From Acetobacteraceae bacterium (GTDB lineage Bacteria > Pseudomonadota > Alphaproteobacteria > Acetobacterales > Acetobacteraceae): a stretch of DNA of 59,052 bases. Below the pieces are notes generated by a model that saw nothing but the letters and a program-made list of their open reading frames with translations, was not told the DNA's origin and did no database searches. Below, one piece after another: positions 17,617 to 25,047 of the stretch (the stretch's first letter is position 1; each line of letters starts with the position of its first letter). The DNA is taken from assembly GCA_947475245.1 (NCBI GenBank), contig CANJLW010000027.1, positions 1-59,052 on the forward strand, read 5' to 3'. A program made the translations under genes and the position numbers.

Positions 17617-18504
17617 TTACTTGCCGCCCGCGACCTGACGCGCCAGATCGATCTCATTCAACTGGATGGGTTCGGCCTGTAACATCTTCCCGACATAGGC
17701 GCGGACATTTTCCTGCGCCTTGGCCTGACGCAAAGCTTGCACGATCGCTTCCGACGCTTGTTCCAGCGGCATGGTGGAGGGAGCACGCACTTCCCACAGG
17801 CGCACCACGTGCCACGCATCCGGCCCGCGCATGGGTTCGGCGACGCTGTTGGGCTGCATGCCGGCGACGGAGGCGCGAAACGCGGGTTGCAGTTGATCTT
17901 CCCGCACCCAGCCCAGATCGCCGCCCTTTTCCGCGGTGGGCTTGTCCTGCGACAGTTTGCGCGCAAGGTCGGCGAAATCCGCCTTGGGCTTCAACGCCTG
18001 GGCGCGCGCGTCCTGCGCCTTGCGCTTGGCCTCATCGTCGGCCTCCTTAGGGGCGTTGGCCGGCACCAGGAAGGCGATTTGCGACAGGTGATATTGCTTG
18101 GGAACCGCGAAGCGCGCCTTGTTGGCCTCATACGCCGCGGCGATTTCCGCCGGGCTGGGATAGGCTGCGTCGACCGGTGCCCGCGCCAAGGCGTAAGCCT
18201 GCACCAGGATCGCATCGCGCGCGTCGTTCGCGCGGGTCATCAGCGCGGCGTTCTGTTCGATATTCGCCGCCTTCGCCTCTGCCAGTAAGGCCTGCCGCAG
18301 CAGCCGGTCGCGCACGAATTCCGCCAGCGCCGTCGCGTTGCCCTGTAGCTGCGCCCGAGGCCCCGGGTCCAGACTGTCCAACGCCGCCCGCACATCCGCC
18401 GCCGTCATCTTGATGCCGCCGCGCTGCGCGACGACCTCCGACTGACCCAGCGCCGCGACCGGCAGGGTCAGTAACAGAGCGAAGGCAAGCGCGATGCGGC
18501 GCAT
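17617..18504 (-). CDS. Periplasmic parvulin-type peptidyl-prolyl cis-trans isomerase (SurA/PrsA-like)
   Basis: A 295-residue exported foldase. Signal peptide at 1-20 (MRRIALAFALLLTLPVAALG). Residues ~25-120 are helical, with a SurA-N-like pattern, and residues ~130-250 are a single parvulin domain: YHLSQIAFLV, DFADLARKLSQDKPTAEKGGDLGWV, and the closing WHVVRLWEV strand. A helical tail follows. It assists folding of outer-membrane or periplasmic proteins. Only one parvulin repeat distinguishes it from canonical SurA. Convergent with thyX. Confidence 0.87.
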   Translation of the reverse strand: MRRIALAFALLLTLPVAALGQSEVVAQRGGIKMTAADVRAALDSLDPGPRAQLQGNATALAEFVRDRLLRQALLAEAKAANIEQNAALMTRANDARDAILVQAYALARAPVDAAYPSPAEIAAAYEANKARFAVPKQYHLSQIAFLVPANAPKEADDEAKRKAQDARAQALKPKADFADLARKLSQDKPTAEKGGDLGWVREDQLQPAFRASVAGMQPNSVAEPMRGPDAWHVVRLWEVRAPSTMPLEQASEAIVQALRQAKAQENVRAYVGKMLQAEPIQLNEIDLARQVAGGK

Positions 18505-18565
18505 AGGGCGTAATCCTCGGAAAATCAGCGTTGGCTTTTAGCAACAGGTCGGGTTGAACGAAAGC

Positions 18566-19342
18566 TCACCCCGCGCCGAGAAAGTCCAGTGCGATCCGCG
18601 CAAGGTCTTCGGGCGTTTGCAGGTGCGGGAAATGCCCGGCGTCGGTCAGCACCTGGAATCGAGCATCCGGGATTGCCGCCGCAACTTCGCGACCGCTTTC
18701 CGGCGGCCAGATGAAGTCATGCGCGCCGGAGCATACCAGCGTCCGCGCTCGCACCGCGCGCCAATCGGCGTCGGTCAAATCCGCCCGCGCCAGCCCGATC
18801 GATAGTTCCGCATAGGCGGCGGGGTCATTGGCGAGATAGATCGGCCGGTATGCCGCCCGCGCCGCGGCATGAGAGTCGGGAAACGCGTTCGCCAGGCTTG
18901 TGTCGGCCACGGCCCGCATGCCCTCTGCCCGCACCTTCTCGGCCCGCTGTTCCAGATAGGTCGCGGTGGTGCCGGCCATGTCCTTCGCCACCGCGCAAAC
19001 CATCAACCGCCGGACACGATCGGGATGCCGCCCAGCGAGCAGAGCGCCGACGACGGAACCCAGCGCCGAACCCAGCACGTCGATGCGCGCAATCCCCAGC
19101 GCGTCCAGCAATGCGGCCAGATCGTCGGCATGACGGCGGACCGGCAGGGCACCGACCGGCTTTTCCGACAGTCCGGCCCCGGCGAGGTCGACCGCGATCA
19201 CCCGGCGATGCGGCATCAACAGCGCGCTGACCGCCGGCCAACTCGCGCTGCTCCCGCCCAATTCGTGCAGCAACAGCACCGGCGGGCCGTTGCCCGCATC
19301 CGTGTGGAACAGGCTTACCGCGCCGGTATCGGTCCAAGGCAT
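18566..19342 (-). CDS. Alpha/beta-hydrolase-fold protein lacking the nucleophile serine
   Basis: A 258-residue protein with the oxyanion segment LLLHELGGSSASW, the VDLAGAGLSEKP strand and the late DAGHFPHLQTPE histidine motif of 3-oxoadipate enol-lactonase-like enzymes. At the nucleophile elbow the sequence is LGSALGS: the third position of G-x-S-x-G is Ala93 (codon GCG), not Ser. The acid (SGAHDF) and His remain. Start at 19342 is chosen for GGGAG eight bases upstream; an in-frame ATG at 19375 has none. Either a non-hydrolytic family member (as in cofactor-independent dioxygenases or signalling homologues) or one with a shifted nucleophile. Confidence 0.82.
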   Translation of the reverse strand: MPWTDTGAVSLFHTDAGNGPPVLLLHELGGSSASWPAVSALLMPHRRVIAVDLAGAGLSEKPVGALPVRRHADDLAALLDALGIARIDVLGSALGSVVGALLAGRHPDRVRRLMVCAVAKDMAGTTATYLEQRAEKVRAEGMRAVADTSLANAFPDSHAAARAAYRPIYLANDPAAYAELSIGLARADLTDADWRAVRARTLVCSGAHDFIWPPESGREVAAAIPDARFQVLTDAGHFPHLQTPEDLARIALDFLGAG

Positions 19343-19417
19343 CCCGAGTCTCTCCCTTCTCGCTGTAACATCCATACGCGGGGCCAGTCTGACCGGTATT
19401 GGACAGGAGTGCGATTC

Positions 19418-20107
19418 ATGCGCAGACGCGAAGCGATCATCGCCGGAGCATTTGCCGGGTTCGGCCTGGTCCGGCCCGCCCTGGCCCGGACCACACCGGC
19501 CCGGACCACACCGGTGGTCCTCGAACTCTTCACCTCCCAGGGCTGTTCCTCCTGCCCGCCGGCCGAATCGCTGCTCGGCTCACTGTTGGCGCGTCCCGAC
19601 GTGATCGCGCTGTCGTGGCATGTGGATTACTGGAACTATCTTGGCTGGCGCGATCCTTTCGCCGATCGGCAGTGGACGGAACGGCAACGCCACTACGCGC
19701 GCGCTCTGCGGGCAGAGGTTTACACCCCGGCGTTGGTTGTGAACGGCGCGCACATGGTCGTCGGGTCCGATGCAGCGGCGGTGAGGGAGGCGATGGCCAA
19801 GGTGCCCGCGCTGACCGTGCCCGCGTCGCTGACGCGCGACGGCGATGGGCTGGTCGCGACGGTCGGCACCGAAGCGGTGACGGCCCTGTTGGCAATCTAC
19901 GATCCGGAACGGATCACCGCGGTCGGGGCCGGAGAAAACACGGGACGCCGGCTGAAAGAGTACCGAGTCGTACGGGAAATCCGTCCACTGTCGCCGGGGA
20001 CACAGCGGATCGGCGGCATCGACCCGTCGCGGGGCGCGGCGGTCCTGGTGCAGGACGCCGCCGGGCGCGTGGTCGGCGCGGCGGAATGGAAACCGGTGTC
20101 TAGCTGA
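19418..20107 (+). CDS. DUF1223 thioredoxin-like exported protein
   Basis: A 229-residue protein with a twin-arginine-like leader (MRRREAIIAG, cleavage near ALA-R) followed by the DUF1223 start VVLELFTSQGCSSCPP, which holds a CxxC pair (C43, C46). Further family blocks are ALSWHVDYWNYLGWRDPF and YTPALVVNG. The domain is thioredoxin-related; a role in periplasmic redox or metal handling is often suggested but unproven. Note ARTTPARTTP, a short repeat at the mature N-terminus. AGGAG lies eight bases before the ATG. Its end overlaps by eight bases the small membrane-protein gene on the other strand. Confidence 0.87.
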   Translation: MRRREAIIAGAFAGFGLVRPALARTTPARTTPVVLELFTSQGCSSCPPAESLLGSLLARPDVIALSWHVDYWNYLGWRDPFADRQWTERQRHYARALRAEVYTPALVVNGAHMVVGSDAAAVREAMAKVPALTVPASLTRDGDGLVATVGTEAVTALLAIYDPERITAVGAGENTGRRLKEYRVVREIRPLSPGTQRIGGIDPSRGAAVLVQDAAGRVVGAAEWKPVSS

Positions 20108-20249
20108 TCGCGGCGATCGCCGAGGACAGCAAGCGCGGCAGTGCCCGCGCGTCGGTCGCCAGCCAATACACCCCTACCAACACGAGAATGCACAGAACCG
20201 GAACGGCAAATCCCCGGGCGCCGTGTTCGTCGCGTTTAGTCGTCGTCAT
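20100..20249 (-). CDS. Small single-span membrane protein, 49 residues
   Basis: Below usual ORF size limits. Reading: MTTTKRDEHGARG, then a hydrophobic span of about 18 residues (FAVPVLCILVLVGVYWLA), then TDARALPRLLSSAIAAIS. A GGAGA ribosome site lies seven bases upstream of the ATG, the charged N-terminus fits an N-in topology, and the stop falls at the end of the convergent DUF1223 gene. No family recognised. The combination of ribosome site, composition and membrane span makes it more than a chance frame, but homologues would decide. Confidence 0.6.
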   Translation of the reverse strand: MTTTKRDEHGARGFAVPVLCILVLVGVYWLATDARALPRLLSSAIAAIS

Positions 20250-20418
20250 CGTCGTCTCCAGCCAAGGCACAGGCGCTGGATCGAAGCGATCACCAACGCG
20301 TCCGGGAACACTCTATGCTCCCGATTGAGGCAAAACTTAGCGCCTTCGCCGCCGGAATTGCGACAGTCAGATTACCTGCCTCCCGCTGTGCGCATAGGTC
20401 ATCGGCTTACGATCTGTT

Positions 20419-20424
20419 CATAAT
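20419..20424 (+). promoter_or_regulatory. Possible -10 element for the fsr-like gene
   Basis: CATAAT lies about 39 bases before the TTG start, in the AT-richest part of the 213-base gap 20250-20462. The -35 (AGGTCA, 17 bases upstream) is poor. Nothing else is seen in this gap. Confidence 0.3.
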
Positions 20425-20462
20425 CAAAAATCGACCTAACGCCGGATCGTGGGAACAGACTC

Positions 20463-21698
20463 TTGAGCGAAAATACAGCAGACGCGCCCGCCATCGCCGC
20501 CATTCGACCCGCGACGGCCGAATCCAACACAACCTTCGCGATCCTTGTCTCGCTGAGCGTCTGTCACCTGCTGAACGACATGAACCAGTCGTTGGTGCCG
20601 GCGCTGTATCCGATTCTGAAGGACGCCTACCAGCTCGATTTCGCGCAGATCGGCATGATCACGCTGGCCTTCCAGTTGACGGCGTCGATGCTGCAACCCG
20701 TCGTGGGCTATATCACCGACAAGCATCCGCAGCCCTATTCGCTGCCGATCGCGATGGCGTGTAGCCTGATTGGGTTGCTGCTGCTGGCGGTGGCCGACAG
20801 TTACCCTGTCATCCTGGTCTCCGCCGCGTTGGTCGGCATCGGATCGTCGGTGTTCCATCCCGAGTCGTCGCGCGTCGCGCGCATGGCATCGGGCGGGCGC
20901 TACGGCTTCGCGCAATCGCTGTTCCAGTTGGGCGGCAGCACCGGATCGGCGATCGGCCCGCTGCTCGCGGCGTTCATCGTCGTGCCGCGCGGGCAGGGCA
21001 GCGTCGCCTGGTTTTCCGCCGCCGCGCTGCTGGCGATGGCACTGCTGACCTACGTCAGCGTCTGGTACAGCCGGCATCCCGCCATGGCCGCTCGGCGAGG
21101 CAAGCGCGCCGTCGCCGCGCCCGCCGCCAGCCCCTGGCCACGGTCGACCATCGTCACCGCGCTGACGGTCGTGCTGCTGCTGCTGTTTTCCAAGAATGTC
21201 TACACATCCAGCCTGAGCTCGTACTACACGTTCTATCTGATCGAGAAATTCCAGGTCTCCGTGCAGAGCGCGCAGTTGCATCTGTTCGTGTTCCTGGGCG
21301 CGGTCGCAGTCGGTACCTTCGCCGGCGGGCCGATCGGCGATCGCTTCGGGCGCAAGCCGGTCATCTGGTTCTCGATCCTGGGCGCGTTCCCCTTCGCGCT
21401 GATGCTGCCCTATGCCGGGCTGATGTGGACGGGCGTGCTGAGCGTGCTGATCGGCCTGATCATGGCCTCGGCGTTTTCCGCCATCATCGTCTATGCGCAG
21501 GAACTGCTGCCCGGGCGCGTGGGGATGGTCGCCGGGATGATGTTCGGCTTTTCCTTCGGACTGGGCGGGCTGGGGGCGGCGGCTCTGGGGCGCGTGGCCG
21601 ACGTCACGGGAATCGAGCTGGTCTACAAGGCAGTGTCTTTCCTGCCGCTGATCGGCCTGCTGACGGCGTTTTTGCCGAATATTGAGAAGCGGCGGTAA
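20463..21698 (+). CDS. fsr: MFS transporter, fosmidomycin-resistance (Fsr) type
   Basis: Encodes 411 residues with about 12 membrane spans. It shows the Fsr signatures CHLLNDMNQSLVPALYPILKD in span 1, FAQIGMITLAFQLTASMLQP in span 2, YITDKHPQPYSLP in the first loop, and GSSVFHPESSRVAR. The central loop lies near residues 200-230 and GGPIGDRFGRKPV is the second A-motif. Fsr exports fosmidomycin and similar small acids; the natural substrate is unknown. The start is TTG at 20463; the first in-frame ATG lies inside the first span. It stands alone, ending at a strong hairpin. Confidence 0.85.
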   Translation: MSENTADAPAIAAIRPATAESNTTFAILVSLSVCHLLNDMNQSLVPALYPILKDAYQLDFAQIGMITLAFQLTASMLQPVVGYITDKHPQPYSLPIAMACSLIGLLLLAVADSYPVILVSAALVGIGSSVFHPESSRVARMASGGRYGFAQSLFQLGGSTGSAIGPLLAAFIVVPRGQGSVAWFSAAALLAMALLTYVSVWYSRHPAMAARRGKRAVAAPAASPWPRSTIVTALTVVLLLLFSKNVYTSSLSSYYTFYLIEKFQVSVQSAQLHLFVFLGAVAVGTFAGGPIGDRFGRKPVIWFSILGAFPFALMLPYAGLMWTGVLSVLIGLIMASAFSAIIVYAQELLPGRVGMVAGMMFGFSFGLGGLGAAALGRVADVTGIELVYKAVSFLPLIGLLTAFLPNIEKRR

Positions 21699-21712
21699 GG
21701 GGTCACATTCGG

Positions 21713-21739
21713 GCCGACCGGAACCCCATTCCGGTCGGC
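21713..21739. terminator. Bidirectional hairpin terminator
   Basis: Perfect 11-base-pair stem GCCGACCGGAA/TTCCGGTCGGC with a five-base CCCCA loop, placed between the convergent fsr-like and metallo-hydrolase genes. Confidence 0.72.
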
Positions 21740-21755
21740 GCTCACCGAACCGCAA

Positions 21756-22640
21756 TCAGACAGACGGCGACCAAACTTCCGGCACGAACGCGTATCCGCC
21801 CGCCGAACGCGTCACATGGCCGAAGCATGGGAAGTCCAGGTGCATCCCGGCAACCCGCAGCCGGTCCGTCGCCACCATGTCCATGATCCGCTTCCGCGTC
21901 GCGATCGCCTGCGCGCCGTCAACGTCAAAGCCCATTCCGGCCTCGGGATGCGGGAACTGCACGCCGGGCATATGCACGATATCGCCCCAGATCAGCAGTT
22001 GATCGCCACCGGATTCCAACCGCCAACCCGAATGCCCCGGTGTGTGCCCAGGCTCCGGCACGATGCTCACCCCCGGCAGAACCTCCCCCTGCGTCACCAC
22101 CCGCGTCCGCTTTGCGTAGGCCGCGATGGTGGTTCGCGCGAGTTGCACGAAGCCCCGATCCATGTCGGAGGTCGCGCCCGCCAGCGTCGCGTCATCGCCC
22201 CAGAAGCGATAATCCGCCTCGTGCACGACCAGTTCGGCATTCGGGAACACGGCCTTGCCATCGCCATCGACCAGACCGCCGACATGGTCGGGGTGCAGAT
22301 GCGTCGCCAGCACGAGGCCGATATCGGCGGCTGCAATGCCAAGCGCGTCGAGGTTGGCGGTAAGGCGGCCCATGTCGGGCCCCATGGCGGAACCGCAGCC
22401 GGCATCGACCAAGGCGACGGTGTCGCCGATCCGCAGCACGAAGTTATTCACCGCCAGCCGAGGCGGGATGGCGCGGAAGGCGGCGCGATGCAGCGCCTCG
22501 GCTTCCTGGGACGGAAAATGGGTCAGGAAGTCGAAGGACCCCGTGAACATCCCGTCGTTCAACGCGGTCACCATGATGTCGCCGATGGCGAAGTGGTGCC
22601 CGCCGGATGATTGGGCGGTCGGGCGCGGCGGTGTCGGCAT
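21756..22640 (-). CDS. MBL-fold metallo-hydrolase
   Basis: A 294-residue metallo-beta-lactamase-fold enzyme. The HxHxDH motif is H114-L-H-P-D-H119, then GG; further ligands are in PEPGHTPGHSGW and GDIVHMPGVQFP. The C-terminal half matches quorum-quenching lactonase-like and similar hydrolases (family-level only). The ATG at 22640 is preferred over the upstream frame start because AGGAGA lies six bases before it. It is second in an operon, 22 bases after the SDR gene. Soluble, no leader. Substrate unknown. Confidence 0.85.
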   Translation of the reverse strand: MPTPPRPTAQSSGGHHFAIGDIMVTALNDGMFTGSFDFLTHFPSQEAEALHRAAFRAIPPRLAVNNFVLRIGDTVALVDAGCGSAMGPDMGRLTANLDALGIAAADIGLVLATHLHPDHVGGLVDGDGKAVFPNAELVVHEADYRFWGDDATLAGATSDMDRGFVQLARTTIAAYAKRTRVVTQGEVLPGVSIVPEPGHTPGHSGWRLESGGDQLLIWGDIVHMPGVQFPHPEAGMGFDVDGAQAIATRKRIMDMVATDRLRVAGMHLDFPCFGHVTRSAGGYAFVPEVWSPSV

Positions 22641-22662
22641 GGGCAATCTCCTGTCGTAAACG

Positions 22663-23424
22663 TCAATCGCGGTGAACCAGCCTGCCCAGCAGACGCGGCG
22701 GAAGCAAGCCACCCGCGCGGGCCGCCAAACCCAGCCAACGCGGAAACACGATCCGCGTTTGCCCAGCCGCGATTCCCCGCAGGATCAGCGCCGCCGCGCG
22801 ATCGGCTTCCATGAAGCCGGGCATGGGAAACCGGTTGCGCGCGGTGATCGCGGATCGCACATAACCCGGACACACGCTGCTCAGTTGCACGCCCACACGC
22901 GCCGCACTTGGCGCGCGAGCCATGGTCCAGCGATCCAGCGCGGCTTTGGAGGCTGAATAGGCGCTCGCGTTCGGCAGGGCGATAAAGGCGGCGATGGATG
23001 CGATGGCCGCGATCCGCCCGCGCACGCCCCGCGCGTCGGCCGGTTGGCGCGCCATGATGTCGATCGCCGGCAGCATCGTGTTCAACGCCCCGTCCAGATT
23101 GGTGGCGAAGATGGCGCGGGTTTGTTCGTCGGTTTCCGCCTCGCCGCCCTGATTGCCCGCCGCGATCCCGGCATTGGCGATCACCAGATCGAGCCGCCCG
23201 GCCTGTCCGATCCACCTCGCCATCGCCGCCGCGTCGCGCACATCGACCGTGCTGGGATGGACCGTGGCGCCCTTGGCCTCGCAGCCGCGAACGGTCGCTT
23301 CTAGCCGCGCGACGTCGCGGCCGGACAGATGCAGCGTCACCCCCGGCGCCGCCAGCGCATCGGCCAAGGCCCGCCCGATGCCGGAGGACGCACCGGTGAT
23401 CAACGCGGTTTCGATCGGCTGCAT
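22663..23424 (-). CDS. SDR family oxidoreductase
   Basis: A 253-residue classical SDR with TGASSGIG near residue 10, ANAGIAAG, and the catalytic pair in SAYSASKAAL. The C-terminal FPRWLGLAARAGGLLPPRLLGRLV is hydrophobic and basic, resembling SDRs that associate with the membrane or lipid substrates (inference). First gene of the SDR/metallo-hydrolase operon; divergent from yicC with 69 bases between. Confidence 0.83.
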   Translation of the reverse strand: MQPIETALITGASSGIGRALADALAAPGVTLHLSGRDVARLEATVRGCEAKGATVHPSTVDVRDAAAMARWIGQAGRLDLVIANAGIAAGNQGGEAETDEQTRAIFATNLDGALNTMLPAIDIMARQPADARGVRGRIAAIASIAAFIALPNASAYSASKAALDRWTMARAPSAARVGVQLSSVCPGYVRSAITARNRFPMPGFMEADRAAALILRGIAAGQTRIVFPRWLGLAARAGGLLPPRLLGRLVHRD

Positions 23425-23493
23425 GGACCCTCACGCGCGGGTTGTTTCGAAGGGCGGTTCGCAGAATGGCTTGTGGCTGATAGTCTGTCGGGC

Positions 23494-24384
23494 ATGAACA
23501 ACCAACTTGCCTCCATGACCGGTTTTGCCCGCACCGAGGGTGCCGTTGCCGGCGTTTCCTGGGTTTGGGAGCTGCGCAGCGTCAACGGACGCGGCCTGGA
23601 ATTGCGGTTTCGCCTGCCCAACGGGTGGGATGCGATGGAAGCCGGGTTCCGCGATCAGGCGGCGAAGCTGCTGAAGCGCGGCAACGTGACCGCGAACCTG
23701 ACGTTGAAGCGCGACACGGAATCGCGCCTGTCGGTCGATCCGGCGGCGCTGGAACAGGCGCTGGCTCTGGCGATGGACCTTCACAAGCGGATTCCCGGCA
23801 GCGCCCCGCCGCGCGCGGAATCCCTGTTGTCGCTGCCCGGCGTGCTGCGGCAGGCCGCTGCCGATCCGACCGAGGAACGGTCCGCGCTCGCCGGCCCGGC
23901 ACAGGCGGGCTTCACCGCCGCGCTGCACGGGCTGGTTGACTCCCGCCGTGGCGAAGGCGCGCGACTGGGCGGCATCCTGGGCGGGCAACTGCATGAGATC
24001 GCCGCCCTGCGCGATCGTTCCGCGATCGAAGCGGCCGACCAGCCCGCCGCGCAGCGCGCGCGCATGTTGGAAAACCTGGCCGCGCTGCTGCGCGAGCAGG
24101 CCAATCTGCCGGAAGAACGCATCGCGCAAGAAGTCGCGCTGCTGGCCGCGAAATCCGATGTGCGGGAGGAATTGGACCGCCTGTCGAGCCATATCGAGGC
24201 AGCGCACGCCTTGCTTGCCGAAGGCGTGAATATCGGCCGTCGGTTTGATTTTCTGGTACAGGAATTCAATCGGGAGGCGAATACGTTGTGCAGTAAATCC
24301 GCCTCCGTCGCGCTGACCGCGACCGGATTGAAACTGAAGGCGGCGATCGAACAACTCCGAGAGCAGGTGCAGAACATCGAATGA
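23494..24384 (+). CDS. yicC: YicC family endoribonuclease
   Basis: A 296-residue protein beginning MNNQLASMTGFARTEG, the usual YicC N-terminus, with SVNGRGLELRFRLPNGWD and the highly conserved C-terminal section GRRFDFLVQEFNREANTLCSKS. YicC has been reported as an endoribonuclease that affects small RNAs. An open frame extends upstream but the family start matches 23494. Its last four bases overlap the gmk start (ATGA), the usual yicC-gmk arrangement. Confidence 0.9.
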   Translation: MNNQLASMTGFARTEGAVAGVSWVWELRSVNGRGLELRFRLPNGWDAMEAGFRDQAAKLLKRGNVTANLTLKRDTESRLSVDPAALEQALALAMDLHKRIPGSAPPRAESLLSLPGVLRQAAADPTEERSALAGPAQAGFTAALHGLVDSRRGEGARLGGILGGQLHEIAALRDRSAIEAADQPAAQRARMLENLAALLREQANLPEERIAQEVALLAAKSDVREELDRLSSHIEAAHALLAEGVNIGRRFDFLVQEFNREANTLCSKSASVALTATGLKLKAAIEQLREQVQNIE

Positions 24385-25013
24385 CCGACCTTGTGCGACG
24401 CGGCGTCTGTCTTGTGTTGTCGGCCCCGTCGGGCGCCGGCAAGACCGCGATCACCGATGCGCTGATCGCGACCGAGCCGCGGCTTCGTCGTTCTGTCAGT
24501 GTTACGACCCGCAAGCCTCGACCGGGAGAGGTCGACGGCGTCCACTACCATTTCATGACCGAAGCGGAGTTCGCCCGGGCGGAGCAGGCGGGCGATCTGC
24601 TGGAATGGGCGCGGGTGTTGCAGGGCACGCACGCTTACGGCACGCCGCGCGCGCCGGTGGAACAGGCCCTGGCGGCCGGCGACGATCTGGTCTTCGACAT
24701 CGACTGGCAGGGCCATCGCTTCCTGCGCGAAAAGCTGCCGAACGACGTGGTCGGCGTGTTCATTCTGCCGCCCAGCCTGAAGGCGCTGGAATCCCGTCTG
24801 CGCAAGCGCGCCGGCGATAACGAGTCCGAGATCGCGCGGCGCATGGCCGTCTCGCGCGACGAAATCGCGCATTGGACGGAATTCGATCACGTCGTGATCA
24901 ACGACGACCTGCCCACCGCGATCGCCGCCGTCCGCGCCACGCTGCATGCCGCGCGTCAGACCGTGGCGCGGCAGATCGGCGTGGCGGATTTCGTGCGCGG
25001 GTTGGACGGCTGA
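24381..25013 (+). CDS. gmk: Guanylate kinase
   Basis: A 210-residue kinase converting GMP to GDP with ATP. P-loop APSGAGKT at residues 15-22; GMP-binding RRSVSVTTRKPRPGEVDGVHYHF and the EWARVLQGTHAYGTP segment follow, with the lid at RLRKRAGDNESEIARRM. Full length for the family. Translationally coupled to yicC. Confidence 0.95.
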   Translation: MTDLVRRGVCLVLSAPSGAGKTAITDALIATEPRLRRSVSVTTRKPRPGEVDGVHYHFMTEAEFARAEQAGDLLEWARVLQGTHAYGTPRAPVEQALAAGDDLVFDIDWQGHRFLREKLPNDVVGVFILPPSLKALESRLRKRAGDNESEIARRMAVSRDEIAHWTEFDHVVINDDLPTAIAAVRATLHAARQTVARQIGVADFVRGLDG

Positions 25014-25047
25014 CGCCCAGCCTTCCTGACGCCCATCTTGGCTCTTT

